NCBI RefSeq assembly: GCF_021134715.1
Contig: NC_060028.1
Coordinates: 4,176,501 to 4,240,500, forward strand
Length of the DNA stretch: 64,000 bases
Reading direction: 5' to 3'
Source: Daphnia pulex
Lineage: Eukaryota > Arthropoda > Branchiopoda > Diplostraca > Daphniidae
Within the stretch, counting starts at the first letter, position 1. Each line of letters starts with the position of its first letter. Under the pieces are notes generated by a model, which made no database searches, was not told the origin of the DNA, and was given only the letters and a program-made list of their open reading frames with translations. Both the position numbers and the translations under genes were made by a program. Positions 11,691-22,334 of the stretch are shown here, piece after piece.

Positions 11691-12830
11691 ATGTCGTCGC
11701 AAAATTTCCCTCGCGTTCCGAGGAATCCACGTGTCAAATACGTTCGCGTCGACAGGTTAACAAATGAGGTTATTCGTGAAGCAGAAAGTTGGAATAATTC
11801 CCGTGTGTTTTTTACCCCAACCGTTACGTACCAGACGAAGGGGAGAGATTTGACCGTCCCATCCATCGTGAAAGATCGCCCTTGAGCTGCGCATACGAAA
11901 CCGTCTACACACGTAACGAAAATCCGTATCTCCAGTATTTTGACGAGGACGACATGTGGGGCCAACCACCAGTTCAAGACGCTTACGTTCGTAATCACAC
12001 CAGAGCGTACGGCGCTTATTCCGAGTGCGAACAGGATCCTCGGTCCTACCCGACTCACAGTGAATTTTTGCCGGAAGATGAATTTTATGGTGATACGCCA
12101 AGAGAAGACGAAGGGGCAGAATACGAAGACAAGGAGGGGGAGATTGATCATAATCGCCCTTGGCGGCCACCGAGTAGCGTCAATTTTGACATTTAGGGGC
12201 CGTACTTACCCGTTATAAAAATAGCGGCGGCTGGTTTACCGACCGTCTCGGAAGGGACTTAGGCAACAGCAGGCCCATCTAACGCAGGCCAAAGTGCGAA
12301 ACCCAGACAAGAAATAGAAGTGATTGCCTTCGTCAGCGTCCCGTCCCCACCAACGTCCCGTCCAGTATCCAAAGTGATCGGTGGGGAAATAGTGTCACTT
12401 TTATCGGTTGGCGTTTCAACTCAGCAGTCGAAGTTAATTTCCAAAGAATTTTCTTTGGCGTTTGAAGTTACGGACTTTTTTCTTATGCCTCCCAAGCTGG
12501 ACGCATGGATTAGCTACCGGTCAAAGGATAAAGGCGTTCTTAAATCGGCCTATGCTAGGAAGGAAGCGTTAGTTCGAACCCAGCTCAAAATTATGGACAT
12601 CGGTCCCCCGTTAGTTGACCTTTATTCGGGGCTCGCTACGTTGGATTCTCCTGGAGTTGGCATGCGATGTGCCGCTTATCCTCCATTCATCTCACAATCT
12701 GCTGGTATCAGCAACAGGCGTAGCCCATCCACTTCTTCAAACCGGCTCCCTCCAGTTAGCCGCGTGGAAGTTATCCGGCAAGATTTCCGAAGGGAGGGAT
12801 TTTAGGAATCATTGGTCAGCCTACTTTTGG
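11691..12830 (+). pseudogene. DIRS gag-like region, frame-broken
   Basis: Three consecutive open stretches belong here. 11691-11885 is basic, with VPRNPRVKYVRVDRLTNEV. A second stretch to 12196 is acidic and rich in tyrosine and glutamate. 12320 to about 12650 contains FFLMPPKLDAWISYRSKDKG and KIMDIGPPLVDLYSGLATLD, the typical conserved core of arthropod DIRS gag proteins. A frameshift near 12650 moves the rest into another frame, where the open stretch runs to 12932. Gag proteins of these elements are thought to coat the RNA; no zinc knuckle is visible. The region lies just inside the left terminal repeat, the expected place. Confidence 0.7.
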
Positions 12831-13329
12831 CCGGAAACCATGCCTCAACATTCTCGACATATGAATCGGTGTGAAGAAATTGGGTTAATTGGTGTTCTCG
12901 ACGGAACGAGAATCTCCTGTCGGTCCCTATAGCGTCGGCCTTAGAGTTTATAGCGGGGTTGTACCGGGAGGGAAGATCTTATCGTTCTCTTAATGTCCAT
13001 AGGTCTATGTTATCAAAGACTCTACCTCCCACGGTCACACGATTTGTATTCACCCACTCGTTACAAATCTCGTCAATGGATGTTACAATTTGAATCCCCC
13101 CAAACCAGAGATAAGGAGATGGATCACTCTGTGTAAAGTCCTTTAGTCGACATTTTCCCCCCTCTTTCTCCTCAGACGACGAATTCGACTGCGCAACTCC
13201 TTTCGGCGAGCTCCGGAAGCCTTGCCTTACTTAGCGGTAGGGTCGTTACTGAGGGGGGGGAGAACTACTGGGAAATGCTTCCGGAGCTAAAAACCAAGAA
13301 AATTACAACACAGTTGGCCTTTACAAACC

Positions 13330-13735
13330 ATCGAAATTCCCTCCTTATGTGACCCGAATTGCTATCCAGTTCAGGTTCTTAAGGCTTATGTCAATCGTAC
13401 GGCACCACTCAGGGAAAACTCAAACATTAATCAGCTATTTATATCGTTCATTGCACCTCATGGAGGTGTAACGTCCAACACTTTGAGTAGATGGATTTGT
13501 CTATCTCTAAAATTATCGGGAGTGGCCACATCAGTATTCAAAGCCCACTCGACAAGGGGGGGGGGGGGCATCAGCCTCGAAGGCATCAGCTTTCGGCGTC
13601 TTAATCGACGATATATTGAAAGCTGGACACTGGAGATCAGAATCCACTTTCAGTAAATTCTACATGCGCACAGTTGCTCCTTCAATTGTCTCGGCGGTTT
13701 TTCAACCTAACAATCAGGTTTTTAAATATTCATAA
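13330..13735 (+). pseudogene. DIRS tyrosine recombinase, C-terminal half
   Basis: One frame reads PSLCDPNCYPVQVLKAYVNR, then LFISFIAPHGGVTSNTLSRW, then KAHSTRG. After a run of 13 G at 13556-13568 it continues ASASKASAFGVLIDDILKAG and HWRSESTFSKFYMR. This contains the catalytic H-x-x-R (HSTR), the later W/H position and the nucleophilic tyrosine in KFYMR, in the order found in DIRS recombinases. The N-terminal DNA-binding half is missing, in line with the internal deletion. The G-run shifts the frame; its length may be an assembly error or a true mutation. Confidence 0.8.
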
Positions 13736-13767
13736 ATTGTAACTACTTTGAAGTCACCCTCAGGGAC

Positions 13768-13860
13768 GAAAGTAGTTACTTTCGTTGTATAATTGTAAAT
13801 TACCAGAGGGATCGCTCAGCGATCCCAAAAGGTAATTCGAATTATAGTAGAAATAACGGA
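13768..13860 (+). repeat. DIRS internal complementary region with short hairpin
   Basis: The left part ('agttactttcgttgtataat') is the reverse complement of the outer end of the left repeat (11560-11580). The right part ('ggtaattcgaattatagtag') matches the reverse complement of the outer end of the right repeat (14380-14401). Between them is an 8-bp hairpin, 'gggatcgc tca gcgatccc' (13808-13826). In the accepted DIRS model this region splints the two ends of the single-stranded product into a circle. Confidence 0.7.
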
Positions 13861-14278
13861 TTAAGAACCTAAGGGTCTCAATCCCACCCAACCTGCCCGT
13901 AATTCCTTTTGGTTACTATTTTTTCATTTGTGAATTTAGACGAGGAATGAGCCATATTCCGGAATAATGAAAGCTCTTGCCGCCATACCAACAACATAGT
14001 CCGTGTTCGGAACCTCTTTGCCCGAATGCCAGTCCCTTCTTTTGCTTCCTTTGCCAAGTAGCATTGTTTTCTTGCAAATATTTGTTATATTTGTGTTTGA
14101 GGCCTTTTTTCTGGAATGGCAGTTTTTTTTGCCAATAGCAGCTATCATAATCTTATGTTTTGTCAAAATTTTTTGTTTCTACTGTTTGCATTTCTCGCAA
14201 ACTTTTTGGCTTTTGGTTGAGCTACTTCGCTCCATTTTTTGTATTTCGCCCATTATCTTATGTTCTTAAATCACCTTG

Positions 14279-14401
14279 GAAAAAGTCTGAGGAAAAGGGG
14301 GCGTTATTTGTAGCGAGGAAAAAGAGCTTTTAAAAGAGCTAAATATATCGTCTACACCCTTAGAGACTCAATTCGTCATTTCTACTATAATTCAAATTAC
14401 C
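14279..14401 (-). repeat. DIRS right inverted terminal repeat
   Basis: Reverse-complement partner of 11556-11676. It ends at 'ctataattcaaattacc', the segment repeated in the internal complementary region. Confidence 0.75.
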
Positions 14402-15770
14402 TTAGTAGTAGTAATCTACAATTCGTGTAAGAATTACGGGGGGATACCTAGGTTTGCATTATTACATCACTCACAAGATATCGTGAATGGTAAAAAGTCT
14501 TACCCTGCTAGCAGACATCCGTATTACATCATTTTTTTACCCCTATTCCAATTGACGTTTCGTCCTTTTGGGAACTACTATCCATAGCAATTCCTTTTCA
14601 TGTCGTAAAAATGAAGTCAAATTTTTTCGTCCTGAGGATAAAATCGTTTGATGCATTTAGGACAGAAAATTTCTGATATCCTATTGAAATCCATCTAACT
14701 TCTCACCGCATATCATCCATACGTAATGTTCCAAAATGTCATATTTTTTACGAGCGAAGAAATAATAAATTTTTTAAAAAATACTTCTGAATCTACAATA
14801 TCATATTTTTGTACGAGAACAAGAAGTGGCTCACTTTCCCTAATTTTTTATCCCCACAGTATCCGTTTGGTGACTGCCATGGTCTGTCCACATTGGGCCA
14901 TACTACGGCGCGACATTTGGATGTCCCACGTTTAGACCAAGAATAGGCTGGCGGGATATCCTTCCATTCGGAAAGGAAATACATAGCCCATCCTTGCAAC
15001 GGAATATTTGCTAACAGGGTGGGATATATGGGTGGCGAAGAAGAGGGTAAAAATTGAATTTTCTTATTTCAACTTCTTTTCTTTTTGTCCTCCTGTCCTC
15101 TTGTTCTAAGGCTTTTTCACGGTTAGGGACGGACAATTGGTTTTAGGCATCTCCCGTGTGGAAGACATTGACGCTCTTTAAATAACTGTGAAAACTGAGA
15201 AGCCTTGTAGATATTCAACCCTTTTGTTCCCTCTAGAAAAATGTAACCAATAAATAAGTTTTCTCAGGCAGTTCTCTCTCTCTTGCCACAGGGGTTTATT
15301 TTAGACTGATGAATGATGAGTGATGAACGATGAGAGAGTATATACAAGTGTGTGACAGAATGTGGAGATGTGTGTGTTACCTTATAAGTATCAACATGGT
15401 TGGGAACGATAGGGAATGACAGAAGAGTATAAAATTACATGAGAAGCTAAATCCTATTAGGGACTGAACACACACATTTTTGAACTACTGTGGAATCGAA
15501 GATATCTTCTGAACCATGTATAAGAAAATACATTTATAAATCACTATGTGCCTTCTCTAATCCCTTTTCATAGCATGGTATTCGCATAAAAATGAATACA
15601 ATTCAAGAAATTCAATTTGACAATAAGTCTAACTAACGTCGGTTTCACTTAAAGAAATTTGTTTTCACATGTTGTTTTATTGTTAACACAAACCACAGAA
15701 AAATATATATTATGCGATATACATATCTTTAAAAAAAAAATTTCCAGAATTCAGTAACGAGATAGTTATT
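14402..15770. other. No recognisable gene
   Basis: AT-rich spacer. The short opposing frames at 14726-14999 match nothing known. Confidence 0.45.
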
Positions 15771-15774
15771 CTGT

Positions 15775-16790
15775 TCTACTGGGTTGATTATTGCTGCAGC
15801 TATAGACAGTGTGAACAAGGAATTTGAAATTGCCGAAAAATTTAATTGCACAATAACAAATAACAGGAGCAATTCCCATTGTTTTTATGCAGCTCAAGCA
15901 CAGCGGCGAACGAGGCAGAAAACTCACAATTGAGACTATGACCACCAAGAAGATGTTGATGAAAAAATCGATTTTGTTTACATAGACATTGGAGATATTT
16001 TTTTAAAATACCCCAAAGAATGTGAAACACAAGAAGCAACGGCGTCTGACTCTTCAGATGACGAAAATATTGCAGCCATACATACAAAACGCATCAAACT
16101 ACCAAAACATGTGATGCTCCTGTCATCTACTTAATCTGATTGCCACGACTGACGTCAACAACATCTATAACGTGACTTTCAAGAAAATGAAGAAGTGTAT
16201 TGATGCGAAACTCCAAAATATCTGGAACAAAAAGTTCCGTAGCTCTTTAGCTTCAGGTTACATAAATAATACCTGGAAGTTCTTTTTGTTTTGTATAAGG
16301 ATACTCACTGGAACATTTTTACGACGCTGTTGAATACGCCACGAAGCTAATTGAATAAAAAAAAGAAGAGTTATCAGAAGTATTTTTTCATTTCAACATT
16401 GAACCATTAAACAAAAAGCTTAAGGAGAATAGCTCTTAGAATATACAAGAATCATGGAGCCTCTCACTCAAGCGTTGGATGTTCTTCAGAATGAAGAGAA
16501 AATGTCTTTATGCTGCGTTCTCCCAACAATTTAATTGTTGCAAGAAAAAATGGAAGAATTTTACAAAATTCTTCGATCGTATACAATTTGAATTTCTTGT
16601 TCTGGCAATATAATATCTGGTCTTTACACAAGATTTGGAGAAATATTTAAGAACGTTCACTTGCGACTTGCGTCAGTACCCGACACGAACTTTAAAACTA
16701 TTTGGGTGGATGAAAGTGAGAAGCAGCAGCTGATAACCTTATTAAAATCAGCAGTTTTTCGTCAAAAAGCTTCCAATTAAAATCCTATCT
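15775..16790 (+). pseudogene. hAT-family transposase relic
   Basis: Scattered frames follow a hAT transposase from the catalytic core onward. 15790-15870 reads VNKEFEIAEKFNCTITNNRS, the counterpart of the TTDNGSNF block. 15945-16080 reads EDVDEKIDFVYIDIGD, then an acidic DSSDDEN linker. 16085-16240 reads LLNLIATTDVNNIYN, then KLQNIWNKKFRSSLAS, the 'C-x-x-H-x-LNL' block and its helix. 16430-16790 reads EYTRIMEPLTQALDVLQNEE and later VPDTNFKTIWV. The BED finger and terminal dimerisation motif are missing and there are several stops and frameshifts. hAT enzymes excise and insert DNA with 8-bp duplications; no terminal repeats could be found here. Confidence 0.7.
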
Positions 16791-18010
16791 CTGGGAAAAT
16801 TATTTTCAAATTTTTGTATTTTTTGAACAAACAATGGTGGTGATGTTTCACAAAAAAAACATGTTTCTATATGGATGCAAACAAAAAAGGAACCCTAACC
16901 TAACACCCACGACGGTAACGAGTGTTGTAATTGATGCTGCATGGGCAATTATCTGAGTATAAATTTATATTATTTGTATCAGGTGTACTATTGATACTAA
17001 TGTAGTAAATTCTCGCTTACCCCTCGTGTACATATCCTCATGGAAACATATAATTTCACTTTTCAGTTTCTTCCTTTCGAACTCTTTTATCATTTAAAGT
17101 TACAAACAAAAAGCATAACTGACATTCTGTCACTTATGATTTTTTGCATCCTCGAATGTTCGATATAAGGACGCTTCAACGAATACGGTGTCAACAGCTT
17201 CTCATATTCTAGCTTGAATTTATTTCCAAGTGTGGTGTATATTGTATGTCGTTCTGAGTTTCCTTGGTGGTCGCACTCAAGACCTTTAATTGACGGATAA
17301 ATAATGTTATAAAAATTAAATGGCTTTTCCTTGCATTGTTACACAGTTTTACTAGAAGAAATCAAACAATATTTTCTTAGACGAGACTGAGATGTGATAC
17401 AAACAGATGTAAGAAAAAAAATCCAACAACGAAAAACAACTTTTTTGGCTTTTCATGCATTCATGCTTCGCATGTACAGTACCCACGCCAAGTATTGGAT
17501 CAACCGGTCCAAAAGTGGTGTTTTAACCCGCGTCAGTTAAAGGCCTAAAGGTGTCTCTTGCGGGATTTTTTTTTCAATGCTTAGATTGCTCTTACCAGGT
17601 TTTTTTATAAGAAAGATAAAGAAGTAGTTTTGATCTTTATGATTTTTAATTTTCAAAAAGTGTTTGGGTTCTATAGGGAAATGTATAGATTTTAAATATT
17701 GGATCACCCTAAAAATGTGTCGCCTGGTCTGTCCCTACCCGTGGCATGGCCTTAGGATTTGGGGGACAAAGGGGAAGATTCTTGAACGAAGGATCTCCTC
17801 TCCCTTTGCAACATATCCTAAAGCCATCGTGGGTAGGGAGAAACATATGAAGAATCAGTTATAGGCTATATACAGGTGAAAAGGTAAGGACACATAAACA
17901 CTGTTAGATGCTGTGTTGCACCTGAGAAAAGGTAACCTCTAAAGGCTAACAAGTGGAGCTAGTAGTCAACATTCTGAATGGTGAAATAGTATCGTGTAAC
18001 TGTTATAATC
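16791..18010. other. No recognisable gene
   Basis: AT-rich spacer up to the right end of the next DIRS element. Nothing supportable. Confidence 0.5.
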
Positions 18011-18324
18011 AGGGATTATTCGAGGGTCGGGTAGACCTGATGAATAATCGAGATTATTTTCAGTTCAGGAAAAAAAAGGCTTAAGATCGAATGACGAAAA
18101 AAGTAGGAAGATCTCGATGAGCCGCTCAAAACTTCTGAAAGCCCTTCCTGAAAATAAATAAAAAATAAGAATTTACATGAAGGAAAAAGGGGAGGCGAGG
18201 GAGGGAGAGACGAGACCGTTAAGGTCTCGCTACATATATCATATAATCTCAAATATTCATCAGGTCGCTACGCGACCCTCGAATAATCCCTAATTATATT
18301 CATATTTCGCGCTACCTTAACGGT
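18011..18324 (-). repeat. DIRS 3' terminal repeat and internal complementary region
   Basis: 18011-18056 and 18244-18291 pair as an inverted repeat ('agggattattcgaggg' with 'ccctcgaataatccct'). 18290-18324 pairs with the 5' end at 22301-22334. A 7-bp palindrome, 'cgagacc gttaa ggtctcg', lies at 18211-18229. Confidence 0.75.
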
Positions 18325-18328
18325 GAAT

Positions 18329-19230
18329 TTAAATATGTGGGCTTGATTGGGTGAGGACAGACTGAGCTACATCATTCGATGGCAACGAACGACGGTAAAA
18401 ACGATTAAAAATTGATTCCGCTGACCAACTAGCAGCCTTTAGGATTTGTTCTATCGGAACCCCAGTGCGAGCAGTTTGAGAAGCAGCTGAAGCCCTAATG
18501 GAATGCGCGCCAAAAGCTGGATCTACTCCAGTGGAAATAAGACACTGCTTTATCCACCGACCAATTGTGGACGAACCCACAGGTTCGTGCGGATGGTTTC
18601 AAGAAATGAACAGAGCATCAGAATCCGGCTGCCGCAAGGAGACGGAACGTTCAATAGAGGTAGTTAAACATAACACCGGACAAGAATGGCCTCCGAGACG
18701 AGACAAAGTGAACGAGCGTAATGGGCCCAAATTCTGAGTTTTCTGTGGACGAAAAATAGAGAATGTTGCGGCCGAAGTGGAAAAATTACCGGACGCAAGA
18801 GAAATAGCTGTCATCTCCGACACACGAAGGAGGCAGGACCAGGCAATCAAAGTGGCAAGTTTATGAGAGTGTACTTTGAAGGTCAAATCTTCATTATCCG
18901 GCAGAGTGGAAAAAAAGGTAAGAAGAACATCGGGATCCCACATTATTTGATAGCGTGGGTGGGGAGGTTTGGAATAAAAACAGCCTTTAAAGAGCCGTAC
19001 CACCAGAGGATGTTCACCAATTCGGTGACCATCAATAGGATTTGATGACATAGACAACATGGAACGCAAAGAATTAATGGTTTGGGAAGCCAAACCGGGC
19101 CGAAAACGGTCATTAAGATACTGTAAAATAAAAGTCAAAGAGTTTTGCAAGGGATCGTGACCCCGTTCCATGTTCCAACGTATCCAATTGTTCTAGGTGG
19201 ACTGATAGGCAGTTGCTGTAGCGGAACGGG
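18329..19230 (-). pseudogene. DIRS tyrosine recombinase (one in-frame stop)
   Basis: The frame contains SLTFILQYLNDRF and INSLRSMLSM (N-terminal binding helices), then HPLVVRLFKGCFYSKPP. KLATLIAWSCLLRVSEMTAI carries the first catalytic arginine (LLRVSE), and FGAHSIRASAASQTARTGVP carries H-x-x-R. AASWSAESIFNRFYRR contains the nucleophilic tyrosine. A single TGA at 18599-18601 splits an otherwise continuous frame. All four core catalytic positions can be placed. The enzyme would integrate the circular DNA copy of the element without making a target duplication. It ends just before the internal complementary region. Confidence 0.85.
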
Positions 19231-19360
19231 AGCTGGCCAATGAAAAAGCCTCGCTGTTCGTAGCGATGCCAGACAATATCAGGGCGGATAGAAGGAATTT
19301 GCCTGATTTCAGAAGCGGATGCGGCAACAAATTGCTGGAATGAACAAGAAGAGGGTGTGA

Positions 19361-20060
19361 TCAAAATATGCGCGGGAGACCCACTGACATTTCCAAGAGC
19401 AACGGAAACCAAGTCTGGGCCGGCCATAGCGGACAGATGAGGACTATGGTTGCACGTTCTCTCTTGATTTTCGACAGACATCGCGGGATCAATGTGAAGG
19501 GGGGAAACGCGTACGCATGAAGATCGGTCCACCTCAGGGAGAATGCGTTCACAGCCGACGCATTGGGCTGAGGGATCCAGCTGACAAATTGTGGCAATTG
19601 GCGGTTCCAAGTCGCCGCAAAGAGATCCACATCCATTAACCAAATCTCCTGCAGGAGTTTGAAACTGTCTACCAACAACATTCAATCGCTCGCAACGAGA
19701 GACGACCGGGATTCCAAATCTGCAACGGAATTTAAAACCCCGGATAAATGGTTTTCCAATAAAGTAATATGCCGAGATTCACAACAGTCGACAATTTGAG
19801 CCAAAATGGAAGAAAGGGAGCGCGAGTGTGTACCACCACATTTGTTAATATACGCTACTGCCGTCGTATTATCCAAAAACAAATATATTGATGTACCGTG
19901 GGAACCTGAAGTAAAAGTTTGCAGCGCATTTAACGCGTCCAATAACTCAAGCTTATTAATATGGCAGGAACTATCAGCCGGAGGCCAAGGGCCTCGTGTT
20001 GTAACGCCATCACAAACCGCGCCCCAATTCTGCAATGATGCATCGGAAAAAAATTGTCAA
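19361..20060 (-). pseudogene. DIRS RNase H domain
   Basis: The minus frame reads FFSDASLQNWGAVCDG, then CHINKLELLDALNALQTF and LFLDNTTAVAYINKCGG. After a TGA at about 19682 the same frame continues DLFAATWNRQLPQFVSWIPQ and YAFPPFTLIPRCLSKI. This is the standard order in DIRS and Pat elements, including the catalytic aspartates in SDAS and LDNTT. RNase H removes the RNA strand after reverse transcription. Two in-frame stops (about 20062 and 19682) are the only visible damage. Confidence 0.8.
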
Positions 20061-20117
20061 GTCTGGGCAAAAGGGGAGAATGGCCTTGCTTTTGGATCTT
20101 CAAAGGTGGTCAACCCA

Positions 20118-20890
20118 CTAGATGTCCAAACGTGCACCAGGGAGCAAAGAGATTTGCTGGTTCAAATCATGATGCATCAAATCACGATGCATCGACCGGA
20201 TGTAGAACTGCTGTAAAAGTCTGGAGTGACCTTGAGAGAAAGGCACCGTGGGAATGGACCATGAAAAATTTCCCAAAAGTCTAGAAAAATTTCGTAACTG
20301 CACTAAATCGCTGTCAATGAGAGAATTGCACAGGGCAAGAATAGACTCGACCGTAAGAGGAAGGGAAAGTGTCAAATTTCGAGTGTCGATGTCAACACCA
20401 AGAGACTCTAAATATTGAGAAGGGGAAAAAACTGATTTCTCATAGTTTACGAGAAAACCAACTGACGTCAATAAGTCGGCAATAAGATGCAAATGACGAA
20501 TGGCCTCCTCGTGCGAAGCTCCCATGACCAAAATATCATCTAAATAAATCATAAATCTAATGCCCATAGCCCGTAAACGAGCTATCAAAGGTTTCAAAAT
20601 TTTTGTGAAAACAAGGGAGGCCAAAGATAAGCCAAACGGAAGACAAACGTATTGGTACAATACTCCCTTCCAGAAAAAATGCAAGAACTTTTGATGTTCA
20701 GATGCAATGGCACCACAAAATAAGCATCTTGCAAATCCAATTTAACCAACCATTCGATTTCACGAATTAAATGTTTCAAATGATCGATACCCTCCATCTT
20801 AAAGTGTTCTAAAGAGACGAAAAAATTTAACTGTTTTATGTTAAAAATAGGTCGAAATTTCCCCTTTGTCTTTTTCGGGACAACGAAAAA
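20118..20890 (-). pseudogene. DIRS reverse transcriptase (one frameshift)
   Basis: The minus strand reads FFVVPKKTKGKFRPIFNIKQ, then WLVKLDLQDAYFVVPLH with the first catalytic aspartate. After a frameshift near 20680 it continues YQYVCLPFGLSLASLVFTKI and FMIYLDDILVMG, with the YLDD box. LESLGVDIDTRNLTLSLP follows. These are the fingers, palm and thumb blocks of a DIRS polymerase. The upstream half abuts gag with no recognisable protease, as normal for DIRS. Confidence 0.85.
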
Positions 20891-21065
20891 ATTACTTACA
20901 AACCCTGTCTCAACAGTGCAAGCACAAAAGCGCTTTTCCGCAAAAGGGTTCGAACCTCAACAACGCAAATTTTTGACTTTTTAACATCCATGATGATCTC
21001 AGAAGGCCACTTGTCCTGAACAGGAAGGCGTAAAAAATCAATAAAATAGCCAAACTTGACTACAT

Positions 21066-22293
21066 TCAAGATCCAAGGTCGTCCATGAGCGATTGCCATT
21101 GAACAAAAAATAAAGAGAGACGACCTCCAACACAGGAACACAAATTTTGAATGGAAAAAGGAAGGGTTACATACTTGCTGGAATTAGCCATGGAAAAAGA
21201 ACCGTTTTGTTTTTTTCCACGCTTTTGTTGCTGCTGCGGCTTTCCCCAGTTCCAATTGCGCTTAGGATGATAGCTGGCACCACCACTGGGATGATGATAT
21301 ACTTTGTGAGAGAAATGGTTGCCTCTACGGCTAGAAGGATGACCGCCCAGACGTCCAATCTTGTCCATCTTTGCATCGATGTCGGCTTCCTTATCCATGG
21401 CCGAAATAAATTTCTCGCCAAAGAACGATAATCTCAAGTAGAGAACAGCAAAGGATCATCTAACATATTCGAATATTTCGGGGCCGCATGCCGAATAACG
21501 TTGGAACGACGCATTTTAATGATGTGTGAAAAGACATGGCCAATAAACGAGTGGCCGTTCTGATTGGTAATTCGGCGTCATGACCTTCCGGCACCGAACA
21601 CAACAAGTGAATAAGTGGTTTGAAAAAGTCTTTTAATTCTCGTTGAATAGAGAGAAGATTCTTTTCCCGAAAATCTTTAATTTTAGGCATAGCAGAAGTA
21701 TCGCCAATATTGCAAAGCCACTTCCGGACCATCGACGGATCTAACTCGGGAGCCATTAACTCAAAATTACCTTCAAAACTTGGTTTATAAGAGTTGTGAA
21801 GAGTAAGGTTTTCGGATTTGGAATCGATGCCATTTTTCATCCAATCGCGCAGCTCACGGACAGTAGACCTCTTCACCATACAAACTTTGGCAGCGTCAGG
21901 CGTGTTCTCTTTACTAACACGTTTCTAAGAAGAAGAGGCCGAACGGAAAGAAAGAGATCCGGACTTGGAACGAGAACACTTCCTACTAGAAGATAGAGAC
22001 GGAGAAGTACGATGAGAAGCACGGGAACGACCGTCCTGGTCGTCTTGGTTATGATGAACAACATGAAGATCACGGTCATCGTGGTCGGGACGACTATCAC
22101 CACTAGCCATTGACGAAGCTAAATTAAGTTCATCAATCAACAAAGTGTGCGAATCAGTAGAAGAGACACTATAGACATAGTGACTGCATTCGGACAGCGC
22201 TGGGTCTGAATTAAAGGGAGAGGGGCCTTGCCGCCCTCTAATGGGGGTGGCATTGCCAGTTTTTTTCTTTCTTTTGAGGAGTTTAATAAACAA
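21066..22293 (-). pseudogene. DIRS gag (one stop, one frameshift)
   Basis: The minus-strand frame from 22293 begins KLLKRKKKTGN and runs through a serine/arginine-rich stretch to a TAG at 21925-21927. It continues in the same frame to 21460 with PSMVRKWLCNIGD and IRTATRLLAMSF. A frameshift then leads to a basic, glutamine- and histidine-rich tail (PQQQQKRGKK). The middle segment has the helical core seen in DIRS gag proteins. It probably packages element RNA; no zinc knuckle is visible. Confidence 0.6.
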
Positions 22294-22334
22294 GAGTCAA
22301 CACCGTTAAGGTAGAGCGGAGTATGAATATAATT

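Larger units (their letters stand above)
11556..14401 (+). mobile_element. Internally deleted DIRS-type tyrosine-recombinase retrotransposon
   Basis: Inverted terminal repeats bound the element. The left one (11556-11676) reads 'gacgatatatttcgctcatt' then 'cctcgctacatataacg'. The right one (14279-14401), read in reverse complement, has 'gacgatatatttagctc' then 'cctcgctacaaataacg'. Inside lie a gag region (11691-12830) and the C-terminal end of a tyrosine recombinase (about 13330-13735). Reverse transcriptase and RNase H are missing between about 12930 and 13330. An internal complementary region (13768-13860) joins sequences complementary to both outer ends, as DIRS replication models require. 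Such a copy could only have moved with proteins supplied in trans. About 400 bases at 13870-14270 are unassigned. Confidence 0.8.
18011..22334 (-). mobile_element. Nearly full-length DIRS-type retrotransposon
   Basis: The element reads on the minus strand: gag (22293-21066), reverse transcriptase (about 20890-20118), RNase H (20060-19361) and tyrosine recombinase (about 19230-18329). The 5' end carries 'accgttaaggtagagcgg' (22302-22319). Past the recombinase, 18290-18324 is the reverse complement of that 5' end and 18244-18291 is the reverse complement of the 3' end (18011-18056). Together they form the internal complementary region typical of DIRS. Each gene has only one or two stops or frameshifts, so the copy is young compared with the relic at 11.5 kb. 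There is no target duplication, as expected for recombinase-mediated insertion. Confidence 0.88.
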
